From: Hymenobacter telluris
GTDB lineage: Bacteria > Bacteroidota > Bacteroidia > Cytophagales > Hymenobacteraceae
Direction: 5' to 3'
Length of the DNA stretch: 55,026 nt
Assembly (NCBI RefSeq): GCF_017313265.1
Contig: NZ_JAFLQZ010000026.1
Coordinates: forward strand, 1 to 55,026
Positions within the stretch are counted from its first letter, which is position 1. Every line of letters begins with the position of its first letter. Below are positions 9,181 through 17,930 of this stretch, piece by piece. Below the pieces are notes generated by a model. That model saw nothing but the letters and a program-made list of their open reading frames with translations. It had not been told where the DNA came from and ran no database searches. The position numbers and the translations under genes were made by a program.

Positions 9181-10953
9181 ATGAAAAATTGGGTTAGTTT
9201 ACTGCTGGTGCTGGCTTTTTACGCTGCGGTATTCGTGGTATTCACCTGGCCGTTGGCTACTTCCTTCACCTCTACTTTCCCAGCCGTGCTTGCGCCAGGG
9301 CACGACACCTATGGCTTTATCTGGAACACTTGGCACTTTCGGGAGCAAGTGCTTAGCGGCCATAACCCTTACCACACCAACTGGATGTTTTATCCGCACG
9401 GGTCGTGGTTGATAATGCACGCTTACACCCCCATTTTAGGGCTATTGAATTTATTGCTGGGCCACGAAATATTGGCCGTAAATACAGCCTTGCTATTGAG
9501 CTACGCTTTGTCAGGCACGGGGGCGTATCTACTGGCGCGCCGCTGGGTGCGAAGCCCGTTGTTAGGGCTGCTGGCGGGATTCGTTTTTGCTTATTCGCCT
9601 TATAAGTTGCAGCGGCTGCCCGAGCACTACAATTTGGTGCTGACAGCTACTGTTCCGTTCTACATTCTCCTGTTTCTACAAGCGCTGGAGTTTCGAGAAG
9701 GCCGCTGGTTGCCGCTGGTGCGGAGCTGGAGAGCAGTAGCCGGCTGTTTTGGGCTTGGTATTATCACGCTGCTCAGCGACTACTACGTTTTGTTTGGGCT
9801 ACTGTATTTTTCGCTGGCCTACGCAGCATGGTTCTGGTTTCGTATTGGGCAAATTCGCTGGCGTGAGCGGCGTACCTGGTTTTGGTTGCTTGGTATCCTG
9901 GTCAGCAGCCACTTGTTTATTCGGCTGTTGCGCGTCAAGCATGTCAAAGACAACGGGGGCTTCTGGTGGGGCGGCGACTTGGTGGCTTATTTCATGCCGC
10001 CACCCACTAGCCGTTTTTTATACTGGGATTGGGCTGCGCGGCTCTACCACAACGCAAACGTGTTCAACACTCCTGGTTCTCACGAAAACACATTATTTAT
10101 TGGCTATACACTGCCACTTTTGACACTGGTAGTAGGAATAGTATATCTGGCTCGTCGGCATTCGGCCCCAGCCTGCTATCAGGATAAGCGTGGCCGGCCA
10201 CTGGCATGGGTGCTACTTGTTTTTGTGCTGCTCACAGTGCCTGCGCTCCGCATTTACGGGCACGACCGACTGAATTTGCCTACGGCTTTAGTGCACTTTA
10301 TCCCCTTTATCAACAATATACGCTGCCCTACCCGCTGGATTATGATGGTCGGTTTGTTGCTACCGATTGTAGCGTTTAGCGCGCTGGAAGCTAGCTGGCC
10401 AACCCGGTGGCAGTCGTTTGCTCTCCGGACCGGGGGTAGTGTGCTGTTGGCGGTAGCTATTCTACTTGAGTTCTGGCCTCAGCCTTACCAGCGGGCTTCG
10501 CAGGCTACTGCTCCCGCTGTGTTCCAGCAAGTAGCCAAGCTACCCGGAAACACCCTGGTGCTTATTCCATTGGGTATTTTCGATGGCCAACAGCAGGTAG
10601 GGAAGATGCTGCCCGAACATATGTTCTACCAGACCGTGCATCGCAAAAAAATGCCTGGTGGATGTCTTTCGGTGGTAAATCCTCAGTTATTTAAGTCTAT
10701 AGACCAAGAGCCGGTGCTGCATACGTTGCTGTATCTTCAAGCCAAGCCGGATACGGTGCCTCCTGCTCCCCTTACGCCTCAACAGGTCCAAAACTTTCTG
10801 CGCGTTTATAAGCCCGCTGCTTTTGTAGTGACGCCCGCTTATTACAACAGTCCCGTGTATCTATACCTGCGCAAGTTGCTCAAGCCTTACCATTTCCAAG
10901 AGAAAATGGTAGCTGGCTACGTAGTATTTGCCGCGCCGAGCGGGCCACAGTAA
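9181..10953 (+). CDS. Polytopic membrane glycosyltransferase-like (GT-C) protein
   Basis: About 590 residues with roughly ten or more hydrophobic segments and a C-terminal extracytoplasmic region of about 130 residues, the plan of GT-C sugar transferases that use polyprenyl-linked donors. The first outward loop contains the acidic motif GHDTYGFIWNTWHF followed by NPYHTNWMFYPHGS, a pattern seen in uncharacterised membrane transferases. The ATG at 9181 begins a membrane helix directly (MKNWVSLLLVLAFYAAVFVVF) and has a TAnnTTTG box upstream. The earlier in-frame codon at 9073 overlaps the divergent ALDH gene and is unlikely. It opens a block of glycan genes inserted between the kynurenine genes. 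Donor and acceptor are unknown. Confidence 0.65.
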   Translation: MKNWVSLLLVLAFYAAVFVVFTWPLATSFTSTFPAVLAPGHDTYGFIWNTWHFREQVLSGHNPYHTNWMFYPHGSWLIMHAYTPILGLLNLLLGHEILAVNTALLLSYALSGTGAYLLARRWVRSPLLGLLAGFVFAYSPYKLQRLPEHYNLVLTATVPFYILLFLQALEFREGRWLPLVRSWRAVAGCFGLGIITLLSDYYVLFGLLYFSLAYAAWFWFRIGQIRWRERRTWFWLLGILVSSHLFIRLLRVKHVKDNGGFWWGGDLVAYFMPPPTSRFLYWDWAARLYHNANVFNTPGSHENTLFIGYTLPLLTLVVGIVYLARRHSAPACYQDKRGRPLAWVLLVFVLLTVPALRIYGHDRLNLPTALVHFIPFINNIRCPTRWIMMVGLLLPIVAFSALEASWPTRWQSFALRTGGSVLLAVAILLEFWPQPYQRASQATAPAVFQQVAKLPGNTLVLIPLGIFDGQQQVGKMLPEHMFYQTVHRKKMPGGCLSVVNPQLFKSIDQEPVLHTLLYLQAKPDTVPPAPLTPQQVQNFLRVYKPAAFVVTPAYYNSPVYLYLRKLLKPYHFQEKMVAGYVVFAAPSGPQ

Positions 10954-10992
10954 TTTCTCTATGGCGCGAAAACCGGGCCTTGCTTAAACTAG

Positions 10993-11038
10993 CTGGTCGG
11001 TCATCCGAAGCATACATGCGCTTGGAGTAACCGACCAG
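10993..11038. terminator. Structured hairpin between convergent genes
   Basis: Outer arms ctggtcggt/accgaccag (10993-11001 and 11030-11038) enclose a second, bulged stem. It lies between convergent ends at 10953 (+) and 11066 (-). No T-run on either side, so a Rho-independent role is uncertain. Confidence 0.4.
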
Positions 11039-11065
11039 AATCCCCATCAGAATGAAGCGCGGAGC

Positions 11066-12007
11066 TTAACAGTTCGGCTTCTTGAGTGGCAAATCAGTTT
11101 CGTCGATGATGTAGAGCGGGCGTTGGCGCGTGTTGGCCCCGAGGCGTGCCACGTATTCTCCAATTATCCCAATGGCCATCAATTGAATACCCCCTAAGAA
11201 CAGGACGCTTACCATAAGCGAAGGCCAGCCTATTCCGTAATTTTTCAGAAAAAACCGGGCATATACGGCGTACAACATCACAAGGAAAGCCACGCCGGAT
11301 ACTACAAAACCACCTATTGAGGCTATTCGGAGCGGTAAATCTGAAAACGAGGTAATACCATCCAGCGCCAGCTTGATAAGCTTGCTGTACGTGTAGCCTG
11401 GTTCACCACCCGCTCGTTCGGAACGGTCGAATTCCAGGAAGGTTTGCTTGTAGCCAATCCAAGAAATCTGCCCCCGGATAAATTTGTTCTGCTCAGGCAT
11501 GAGCTTTAACGCCTCCACTACCTTGCGGCTTACAATGCGGAAGTCGCCGGTATCAATAGGAATATTCACCGACGTTATCCGAGCCAGTATCCGGTAAAAC
11601 ATCTTGGCCGTGAACAGCTTGATGGCGCTTTCTCCCTGGCGGGAGCGGCGCTTGGCGTACACCACTTCGTAGCCTTCGTGCAGTTTAGCGTACAGTTCCG
11701 GAATCAACTCGGGCGGGTCCTGCAAGTCGCCATCCATAACCACAACGGCAGCACCCCGCGACAAGTCCAGGCCCGCCGTGATGGCAACCTGATGCCCGAA
11801 GTTGCGGCTGAAGGTGATGTAGTGCATCCGCGGGTCGCGGGCGGCAAACCCCTGCATCAGTTCCAACGACCGGTCACGGGAGCCATCATTCACAAAAATG
11901 ACCTCTGTCTCAAGTAATAATGCATCGAGCATGGCCGCTAGCCGAGCATACAGGACCGGAAGGTTGATTTCTTCGTTGTAGATGGGAACGATAATGGAGA
12001 GATCCAC
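11066..12007 (-). CDS. GT2 glycosyltransferase, polyprenyl-phosphate type with C-terminal membrane helices
   Basis: Membrane-bound family 2 glycosyltransferase of the DPM1/GtrB/ArnC type, which moves a sugar from a nucleotide donor to a polyprenyl phosphate on the cytoplasmic face. The GT-A fold begins with SIIVPIYNEEINLP. The nucleotide/metal-binding acidic motif is VVVMDGDLQDPPEL, and the DTGDFRIVSRKVV segment follows. Two membrane helices (about residues 220-290) end the protein. I prefer the GTG at 12007 (20 bases after the stop of the methyltransferase gene) over an ATG at 12058, which would overlap that gene and add 17 residues before the domain. It is probably in an operon with the methyltransferase. 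Sugar unknown. Confidence 0.85.
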   Translation of the reverse strand: MDLSIIVPIYNEEINLPVLYARLAAMLDALLLETEVIFVNDGSRDRSLELMQGFAARDPRMHYITFSRNFGHQVAITAGLDLSRGAAVVVMDGDLQDPPELIPELYAKLHEGYEVVYAKRRSRQGESAIKLFTAKMFYRILARITSVNIPIDTGDFRIVSRKVVEALKLMPEQNKFIRGQISWIGYKQTFLEFDRSERAGGEPGYTYSKLIKLALDGITSFSDLPLRIASIGGFVVSGVAFLVMLYAVYARFFLKNYGIGWPSLMVSVLFLGGIQLMAIGIIGEYVARLGANTRQRPLYIIDETDLPLKKPNC

Positions 12008-12026
12008 GGAATAGGGAAAACAGGAG

Positions 12027-12776
12027 TCAGACAGTCGGAGATTTTGAGGCCAGCGCAAATACGCTCACGCCCACTGGCGCATTCAGGGCCTGGAGCAGTC
12101 GGTTTTCGGTGGTAATAACGCTGGTCAGCAGCTTGTTAACCAGCGGAGGCGCGGCAAAGAAGTCGTCTTCCGCTGGCTTGTTGTCGGCGGGCAGTACCTT
12201 CTTCAGCAGCCGGACGGCGGCAGTTGGAAAGAACAGGCTCACGTTCCAGTAAGAACGGCGGTTTACCTGCAAACCAGCTTTCCGGAGGCTAGCTGCCAGC
12301 TGTGCCGTCGTGTAGCGCCGAAAATGATGGTTGGCTTCATCGTGCTTGCCCCACAGAAACTGAAATGCTGGCACAAACACCAGCAGTTTGCCACCAGGCC
12401 GCAGCACTCTGGTCCACTCCCGTAAAGCCTGGGCTTCATCCTGAATGTGCTCCAGTACATCAGATGCCACCACCAAATCAAACGAATTGTCCGCAAAAGT
12501 CAGGTTGGCGCCATCCATGCACGACACATTCGGGATGCCACGCTGCTGCGCTACGGCAATACCAGCTTCGCTCACATCAATACCCGTCAGGTTGGAATAG
12601 CCGGCACCGCGCAGGCGCTGGAGGAGGGGGCCACCCGAGCAGCCGATTTCCAGAACAGGGGCTTCGGAGGGTAGTTTCAGATCCTCTATAAGCCGGAATA
12701 CCATATCACGACGGGCCTGAAACCACCAGTATTTCTCTTCGAGCTGATGGTATTTTACTTCGTATTCGATATCCAT
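12027..12776 (-). CDS. Class I SAM-dependent methyltransferase
   Basis: 249-residue soluble methyltransferase of the Methyltransf_11/UbiE-like superfamily. The SAM-binding motif I is VLEIGCSGGPLLQRL (about residues 41-55), followed by the acidic GIDVSEAGI, the DLVVASDVLEHI post-motif, and LRPGGKLLVFVP. It is followed directly by a polyprenyl-type GT2 gene, which suggests methylation of a sugar or lipid-linked intermediate in glycan synthesis. The substrate cannot be read from sequence. The start is ATG at 12776, with an exact TAnnTTTG box only seven bases upstream. Confidence 0.85.
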   Translation of the reverse strand: MDIEYEVKYHQLEEKYWWFQARRDMVFRLIEDLKLPSEAPVLEIGCSGGPLLQRLRGAGYSNLTGIDVSEAGIAVAQQRGIPNVSCMDGANLTFADNSFDLVVASDVLEHIQDEAQALREWTRVLRPGGKLLVFVPAFQFLWGKHDEANHHFRRYTTAQLAASLRKAGLQVNRRSYWNVSLFFPTAAVRLLKKVLPADNKPAEDDFFAAPPLVNKLLTSVITTENRLLQALNAPVGVSVFALASKSPTV

Positions 12777-12783
12777 AGTTCTT

Positions 12784-12791
12784 CAAAAGTA
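12784..12791 (-). promoter_or_regulatory. -7 box TACTTTTG close to methyltransferase start
   Basis: Exact TAnnTTTG match on the minus strand ending seven bases before the ATG at 12776. If used, the transcript would be almost leaderless. No clear TTG/TTTG at -33. Confidence 0.45.
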
Positions 12792-12998
12792 AGCAACATC
12801 GGCATAGGTCGCTACTTAGCATGTATCTCAGTCCTTATATAGGAAATCTAATGCCGAAACGGAATGCATGGCTATACTTAGCTCTTGGTGCATGTATCAC
12901 ATAAGCCAGCGTGACGAGGCCGCACAAAGGGCCAGGAATAAGGTAGTGCTTCTTGGGTTGCGAAAGGCAGTGCTTATGACGGCAAGTTGAACTCAGCT

Positions 12999-14591
12999 CT
13001 ACCAACGATAAAAAACCGATAGAATCTTTATTCCGTTGGTTTTCAGAGTATACACTTCATTGCCGATGGTATCGGGGTAGGCTTCTGGGTGCATGCGGTA
13101 GGCTGTCAGGTAGTAGCGCTCTTTATCGGTTCCGTTTATTTTGAAACGAGCCCGGTCCGCTGGTTTCAGAATGGCGAGGTTGTTTTCCAGCACGATAGAA
13201 ACAGGGGCATTAATGGTGAGCTGAGCAGCCGTATCGTGAGTTGAAATCCATTCCAGTCCCTGGCGGTACGCAACGCCCCAATAATCACGGTCAAAAAGCT
13301 GCTCCACTTGTTCCGGTGACAAAAAGGAAAAGAAGACCTGCTGGTTAGGATGAGCCGCTACCATGCGCACTGCCGTGTACACGGCTTCGGCGCCAGCCAA
13401 CACCGCTAGAACTAAGGTTGCTCGCTTCAGCACGAGGCTATTTTTGCTGGCTTGCCAAACCGCGTAGGCCCCACGCACGGCCACCACTAAAAATGCCGGA
13501 TAAATAAAATATAAATGCCGCCACCCGTCGTATATCACGGAGTGGAGCAGAATAACCATCAGAAGAGGAATACTAAACCAGCCCGCCAGCAACACGTCTA
13601 TTCGCCCCTCTAAAGCGCGCAGCACCGCAAAACGGTAACGAACAACGGTGTAAAGCCAAATGACTGCCCCTGCCAAAAATGCCAGCGAATATGCTACTGG
13701 TGTGGTAATTGCAATCCAGACCGGCGCGTAATGCCACGGCAATTCGATGCCTTTTACTACCTGGCCCAGGTAGTAAACGTCGCCTTCCCAACGGAACCGC
13801 TTCATTTTGTCGAAAGCCTCCAGGAATTTACCCGCCGGATCTTCCCACAGATAAGGCCATCCAACCACCGTGAGGCTAATGGCAACCACGCAATAAAGGC
13901 TGATGGCTTTGCCAAGCTGCCTACGTTCGGCTTTGGGTTTCTCCCCCCAGATAGCCTCTATCATAAACATGCCGATGGAAAGCGCAAACAGCAAGCAACC
14001 TAGGATGCGCACATCGGTGGCAATAGCCGTGGCAAAGCCATGCAAGGCAGCGCGGGCTAGAGTGGGGCGCTCTAAGAGGCGGATAAGGGTATAAATTCCG
14101 AAAGTGAAGAACGACAAGAAAACCAGGTCTTTACCGTTGTAAAATCCGTCGGCAAATATGCGTGGAGACAATAGCAGTAACGCGCTGGTCAGCAAGCCTA
14201 GCAACTGACTCTTGAACCGGACAAGCGCTATTTTGTAAACCGACCAGAGGGCCAGTAGAAAGGTCAGGAATATGCAAAAATGCCGGACTAAGTAGTACGT
14301 GCGCGAATCAAGGCCTGGCCACACTACCTCCATAAATGCGAGCGGCAAATGAAACAAAGCTCCGTGGTCGTTTTCCAGGTGAGCGGCAAAATCAGGCACA
14401 TTGGTGAAAACCAACTGGTGCTCCGTCCACTCGGGGGCCAAAGTAGCCATGATGTATTTGGCATTGACCATGCCATTGATGCGGTCAATTGATTCGTCCC
14501 AGGAAACGCCGTAATCCTTGAATATGAATACGCCTAACAGGAAGACAAGCAGGAAATAAACCTTAACATATGTGTTGCTTCGTGTTGCCAT
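12999..14591 (-). CDS. Polytopic membrane glycosyltransferase-like (GT39/GT-C) protein
   Basis: About 530 residues with a dozen or so predicted helices and a C-terminal soluble domain. After the first helix comes KDYGVSWDESIDR, the outward-facing acidic Asp-Glu motif typical of GT-C enzymes of the PMT/ArnT kind. A second loop (VVWPGLDSRTYYLVRHF) fits the same architecture. This suggests transfer of a sugar from a polyprenyl phosphate on the periplasmic face. The ATG at 14591 starts MATRSNTYVKVYF just before the first helix. A longer frame to 14723 has poor protein character and runs through the promoter. A -33/-7 promoter lies at 14662-14692. Partner GT2 and methyltransferase genes follow on the same strand after 222 bases. 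Confidence 0.65.
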   Translation of the reverse strand: MATRSNTYVKVYFLLVFLLGVFIFKDYGVSWDESIDRINGMVNAKYIMATLAPEWTEHQLVFTNVPDFAAHLENDHGALFHLPLAFMEVVWPGLDSRTYYLVRHFCIFLTFLLALWSVYKIALVRFKSQLLGLLTSALLLLSPRIFADGFYNGKDLVFLSFFTFGIYTLIRLLERPTLARAALHGFATAIATDVRILGCLLFALSIGMFMIEAIWGEKPKAERRQLGKAISLYCVVAISLTVVGWPYLWEDPAGKFLEAFDKMKRFRWEGDVYYLGQVVKGIELPWHYAPVWIAITTPVAYSLAFLAGAVIWLYTVVRYRFAVLRALEGRIDVLLAGWFSIPLLMVILLHSVIYDGWRHLYFIYPAFLVVAVRGAYAVWQASKNSLVLKRATLVLAVLAGAEAVYTAVRMVAAHPNQQVFFSFLSPEQVEQLFDRDYWGVAYRQGLEWISTHDTAAQLTINAPVSIVLENNLAILKPADRARFKINGTDKERYYLTAYRMHPEAYPDTIGNEVYTLKTNGIKILSVFYRW

Positions 14592-14661
14592 AGCTTGGTA
14601 GGAAAGGCCGTTGTGTAAGAGCAACAAAGCACTAAAAGCTCCTTGTTGCCAATGCGGCAGG

Positions 14662-14692
14662 TAAAAGTAGGAGCCCGCAACTTGTATCCCAA
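14662..14692 (-). promoter_or_regulatory. Bacteroidota-type promoter (TTG - 20 bases - TACTTTTA)
   Basis: On the minus strand TTG (14692-14690) is followed after 20 bases by TACTTTTA (14669-14662), a 7-of-8 match to TAnnTTTG with the expected spacing. It lies about 70 bases upstream of the GT-C start at 14591. Confidence 0.5.
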
Positions 14693-14838
14693 CTGCAAGG
14701 TGGTGAGGCAATCTAAACGCCAACTGGTTTCTCCGGCGGCAACTAGCTGCTAGCCAGGCTTCCTGCCGGCGCGTGTTATGACCTAGGCAATGCAGAAAAG
14801 CTTATTCGCTGAGTATGGGAGGAGCACTAAATTTCAGT

Positions 14839-14846
14839 TAGTTTTG
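14839..14846 (+). promoter_or_regulatory. -7 box TAGTTTTG of lipoprotein A
   Basis: Exact TAnnTTTG match ending 29 bases before the ATG at 14876. The same octamer at nearly the same distance precedes the paralogous gene at 15652, which supports function. Confidence 0.6.
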
Positions 14847-14875
14847 AAGCCACAACTAACATTTCAATTCCGGCA

Positions 14876-15412
14876 ATGAAAAAATTGCTTTACGCATCTT
14901 TGACTTTATGCTTGGCCGCCTGCGGTGACAAAGCCGCCACCATTCCAGCCAACCAATTGGCCGGCAACGACTTCGAGTCGATTGAAGGCTGGGTAGGAGA
15001 CAACACGCCAGCATCTTTAACAAAGGAGAATGCGCATTCAGGACGCTATTCTATCAAAGTAGATCCTGCTATTGAATACAGCATGGGGTATAGCAACCTA
15101 CTGGGCAAGCTTAGCGCTAGTAAGCTGCGGAAGATTAAAATAAAAGCCTGGGTTTACCTCCCTAAAGGCACTACTGATGCAATGTTAGTTACCAGCGTAG
15201 TTGACCCAGCCGATCCAAGCAAGCCGGTACTATGGGATGGTTTTAAGCTGGCCGACCAAGTGAAAGCAGATAGCAAATGGACCGAGGTAGAAAAGGAAAT
15301 TACCCTGCCTGACAATATAAGCTATACCCAGAAGTTGGGGGTGTACTTGTGGCGTACAGCAGCGCAAGGACCCGCATTTATGGACGATGTGATTATCGAA
15401 AAAGCAGAGTAG
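14876..15412 (+). CDS. Lipoprotein A of a tandem paralogous pair, jelly-roll-like
   Basis: 178-residue exported lipoprotein: signal MKKLLYASLTLCLAAC with acylated Cys16, then CGDKAA. The mature part looks like a single small beta-sandwich of the carbohydrate-binding kind. It has DFESIEGWVGD, AHSGRYSIKVD (the HSG-x-S strand common in such modules), KIKIKAWVYLP, and a final DDVIIEK strand. I infer the fold from these patterns and have not confirmed a family. The protein aligns without gaps with the next gene's product (both 178 residues, about half identical), so the two arose by tandem duplication. Each has its own TAGTTTTG box. Sitting among glycosyltransferase genes, a glycan-binding or glycan-positioning role is plausible but unproven. 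Confidence 0.85.
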   Translation: MKKLLYASLTLCLAACGDKAATIPANQLAGNDFESIEGWVGDNTPASLTKENAHSGRYSIKVDPAIEYSMGYSNLLGKLSASKLRKIKIKAWVYLPKGTTDAMLVTSVVDPADPSKPVLWDGFKLADQVKADSKWTEVEKEITLPDNISYTQKLGVYLWRTAAQGPAFMDDVIIEKAE

Positions 15413-15431
15413 AAATTTGGTTCTCACAGAG

Positions 15432-15482
15432 GTACGGCTCTCAAGAATAGGCGCGAAGCTATCCTTGAGAGCTGTACTTTTT
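15432..15482 (+). terminator. Intrinsic terminator after lipoprotein A
   Basis: Fourteen-pair stem with one G-U pair (15432-15445 and 15464-15477) followed by five T and more AT. It separates the two paralogous lipoprotein genes, so each is its own transcription unit. Confidence 0.85.
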
Positions 15483-15615
15483 GATTTTATACCTAATTAG
15501 CTACCCACTCCTGATTCTAAAAAGCTTTGTAACTGATGCTGAATAGCTAGGATACTATGTAGTTGGTCCATCGGGAACAGTTAGTGCCTAAAGTGGTAGG
15601 GAGTTGATTTCCTGC

Positions 15616-15623
15616 TAGTTTTG
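15616..15623 (+). promoter_or_regulatory. -7 box TAGTTTTG of lipoprotein B
   Basis: Exact TAnnTTTG octamer ending 28 bases before the ATG at 15652, identical to the box of the paralog at 14839-14846. Confidence 0.6.
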
Positions 15624-15651
15624 GAATCAGAAGGACTCACTTTTTGCTTTT

Positions 15652-16188
15652 ATGAAAAAACTGCTTTACGCAACAATTGCCCTGGGTCTGGCTGGCTGTG
15701 GAGACAAGCCAACAGGTAATCCTAATAACTATTTGACGTCCAGTGATTTTGAAACGGTTGAGGGGTGGATGCCAGAGCCAGTGCCCGCCTCCTTGGTAAG
15801 AGATAAAGCCCATTCTGGCCGTTATTCCATAAAAGTGGATGCCAGCAACGAGTACAGTATTGGCTATAACAATACGCTTGGCAAGCTCAGCGCCAGCAAG
15901 CTAAAAAAAATCAGGTTGCACGCTTGGGTGAATATACCCGATAAAAATTCTCAGGCTATCCTGGTGGCACAGATAGTAGACCCGGCCAATCCAACGAAAA
16001 CCCTCCTGTGGGAAGGGTTGAGGCTAGGCGAAAAAGTAACTACGTATAACAAATGGGTGGAGGTGAGCCTAGATATTGCATTACCTGCTACAATCAACTA
16101 CACCAACAGGCTGGCAGTATATCTATGGCGTGCTAATTCATCGGGAGCAACCTTTCTGGATGATTTAGCCATCGAAAAAGTGGAGTAG
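15652..16188 (+). CDS. Lipoprotein B of a tandem paralogous pair, jelly-roll-like
   Basis: Second copy of the pair, again 178 residues with signal MKKLLYATIALGLAGC and Cys16. Shared blocks with lipoprotein A include PASL, AHSGRYSIKVD, LGKLSASKL, a VDPA-P-K-LLW/VLW-G stretch, KW-EV, LP--I-YT, and VYLWR near the C-terminus. The variable part is the run just after the lipobox and the 40s region (WMPEPV against WVGDNT), which may set different ligands. The gene carries its own promoter box, so expression can differ from copy A. Function is not known. The beta-sandwich/carbohydrate-binding idea is inference from strand pattern. Confidence 0.85.
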   Translation: MKKLLYATIALGLAGCGDKPTGNPNNYLTSSDFETVEGWMPEPVPASLVRDKAHSGRYSIKVDASNEYSIGYNNTLGKLSASKLKKIRLHAWVNIPDKNSQAILVAQIVDPANPTKTLLWEGLRLGEKVTTYNKWVEVSLDIALPATINYTNRLAVYLWRANSSGATFLDDLAIEKVE

Positions 16189-16529
16189 CCTAAGTGCACG
16201 CTGCCGGATTGGATGTTATTTCTGCGTGCGAGAGGTAAGCTAATTTTCGGCCTAAGTGTAAGCTGCTAATTGCAGCGGACAGTTGCTTGCACTGAATACA
16301 ATTGTCGTGGTGGCGCTTACTACCTGCCTGCCTTGAGCTTCTATTTTACTTATTAGCCATGAGCCGCTCCGCACGATGGATGAGTTGCTCTAATTTGTCC
16401 TGTCATCACAACCCGTTCATAATTCACCAACCTGGGCCTTTGCTGGTATTGCACGCGAATACGGTCGTACAGAGAGCTTCATCGGCTTCCTGAAGATCAA
16501 CAGTTTGTGGGCACTACAGGGACACTTAT
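16189..16529. other. 341-base intergenic region with a short direct repeat
   Basis: Between lipoprotein B and the next membrane protein. A 17-base unit (gcctaagtg-a-gctgc, 15 of 17 identical) occurs at 16188-16204, overlapping the stop codon of lipoprotein B, and at 16250-16266. A 63-codon frame at 16302-16493 lacks convincing protein character. No clear promoter box or hairpin seen. Confidence 0.5.
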
Positions 16530-17831
16530 ATGAAGTCACTTGCCTGTTACGTGTTTATTGTCACGCTAGCTCTGATTACTGTATTTCAGGCTGGTAAGTG
16601 GCGCAATAATGATGTGTTTGTATGGGATGTAGCGGGGTATTACCAATATCTGTCCAGCTACTTTATTTACGATGACATAGGCGACGGGTCGTATACTGCC
16701 GGCGTCCGGGGCCAATACCGTGCTGACTTAGATAGTAAGTATGGGCTGGCGCCGGCTCCCAATGGCCAGACGGTAATGAAATACCCGCTGGGCATGTCAC
16801 TGTTTTATTCTCCTGCCTTCTTCACTGCCCACAGCATAGCTACGCTACGTGGCACTCCTGCCGATGGATACGCTTCAGTATACCAGAAACTATTAGTGTT
16901 GGTATGCCTGGCATACGCCATGCTAGGGCTGTGGCTATTGAGGACCGTGCTACGCCGCTTCTTCGAGGATACTACTGTAGCACTCACGCTGTTGGCTATT
17001 GGTTTGGCTACCAATTTCTTCAACTATGCCACCTACGAGTCGCCGATGGCGCATGGCACGCTGTTTTTGCTTAATGCAGGGCTGCTGCTGCTCACAGTGA
17101 AGTGGCTGGCTGCTTTCCGGCAGCGTCATGCGCTGCTGCTGGGCCTGACGCTAGGATTGATGGGGCTAGTACGACCTACTGAACTTTGGATGGTGCTGGT
17201 ACCGGCCCTGTGGGGACTTACCTCTTGGGCAGCAGCGCGGGAGCGAGGGCAGCAACTCTGGCAGCATCGTGGTCAAGTACTGCTGGCTGCATTAGTGGCA
17301 GTAGCTGTGCTAGCGTTGCAGCCTTGGTTCTGGCACAGCGTAGGGGGCGCCTGGTTTATTGACTCTTACCCCACCGAGAAATTCGACTTACGGCACCCTC
17401 ATTTTCTGAATGGCTTTTTCAGCTTTCGCAAGGGGTGGCTTGTCTACACGCCTATCATGGCGGTAGCCTTGGTTAGTATCTTCTGGCTGCGGCAGCAGGT
17501 ACGCGCTGCGCTACCCGTGTTTATAGTGCTGTTGCCACTGGCCTTGTATGTTACCTGGTCGTGGTGGGACTGGGCGTACGGCGGCAGCTTCAGCCAGCGG
17601 CCGCTCATCAGCTTCTATCCGTTGCTTGCTCTGCCGCTGGCCAGCTTCTTTGACCGCAGCCGCCGCTCCAACTGGCTGCTGTACAGTGCCGCTTTCCTAT
17701 TGCTGGTATGCATCGTGCTCAACCTCACTCAAACTTGGCAATATTACCGCGGCATCCTTAATTGCTGCGATACCACTTGGCAAATGTACCGTGAGCGTTT
17801 CTTCTGGCTGGAATGGCCTCAGCCGAAGTAG
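16530..17831 (+). CDS. Polytopic membrane protein, GT-C glycosyltransferase-like
   Basis: 433 residues with about ten hydrophobic helices. The first periplasmic loop carries WDVAGYYQYLSSYFIYDDI, an Asp-rich region in the position of the GT-C catalytic acid. A later loop reads WFIDSYPTEKFDLRHPHFLNG, and the C-terminal part contains WSWWDWAYGGSFSQRPLI, a pattern I associate with uncharacterised bacterial membrane transferases. No large C-terminal soluble domain. The start ATG at 16530 precedes the first helix immediately. The gene is convergent with the next one, with an imperfect hairpin between. A sugar-transfer role is inferred from topology and neighbours only. Confidence 0.6.
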   Translation: MKSLACYVFIVTLALITVFQAGKWRNNDVFVWDVAGYYQYLSSYFIYDDIGDGSYTAGVRGQYRADLDSKYGLAPAPNGQTVMKYPLGMSLFYSPAFFTAHSIATLRGTPADGYASVYQKLLVLVCLAYAMLGLWLLRTVLRRFFEDTTVALTLLAIGLATNFFNYATYESPMAHGTLFLLNAGLLLLTVKWLAAFRQRHALLLGLTLGLMGLVRPTELWMVLVPALWGLTSWAAARERGQQLWQHRGQVLLAALVAVAVLALQPWFWHSVGGAWFIDSYPTEKFDLRHPHFLNGFFSFRKGWLVYTPIMAVALVSIFWLRQQVRAALPVFIVLLPLALYVTWSWWDWAYGGSFSQRPLISFYPLLALPLASFFDRSRRSNWLLYSAAFLLLVCIVLNLTQTWQYYRGILNCCDTTWQMYRERFFWLEWPQPK

Positions 17832-17849
17832 CAGGCCGCTAATCAATAC

Positions 17850-17909
17850 GCAAGGGCCACCTTCTGTGTCTGTTACGCGTTGTTAGTAGATACAGAAAGT
17901 GGCCCTTGC
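17850..17909. terminator. Hairpin between convergent membrane-protein genes
   Basis: Arms 17850-17868 and 17892-17909 pair over 17 positions with one mismatch (gcaagggccac and ttctgt blocks). It lies between ends at 17831 (+) and 17931 (-). Short T-rich tracts follow at a distance. Confidence 0.55.
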
Positions 17910-17930
17910 CTTTGCTGTTTTACCCCAGCC

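Noticed and set aside
16302..16493. 63-codon plus-strand frame before the GT-C-like gene
   Set aside because: Mixed Ser/His/Pro composition, no domain, and no promoter box. Most likely accidental.
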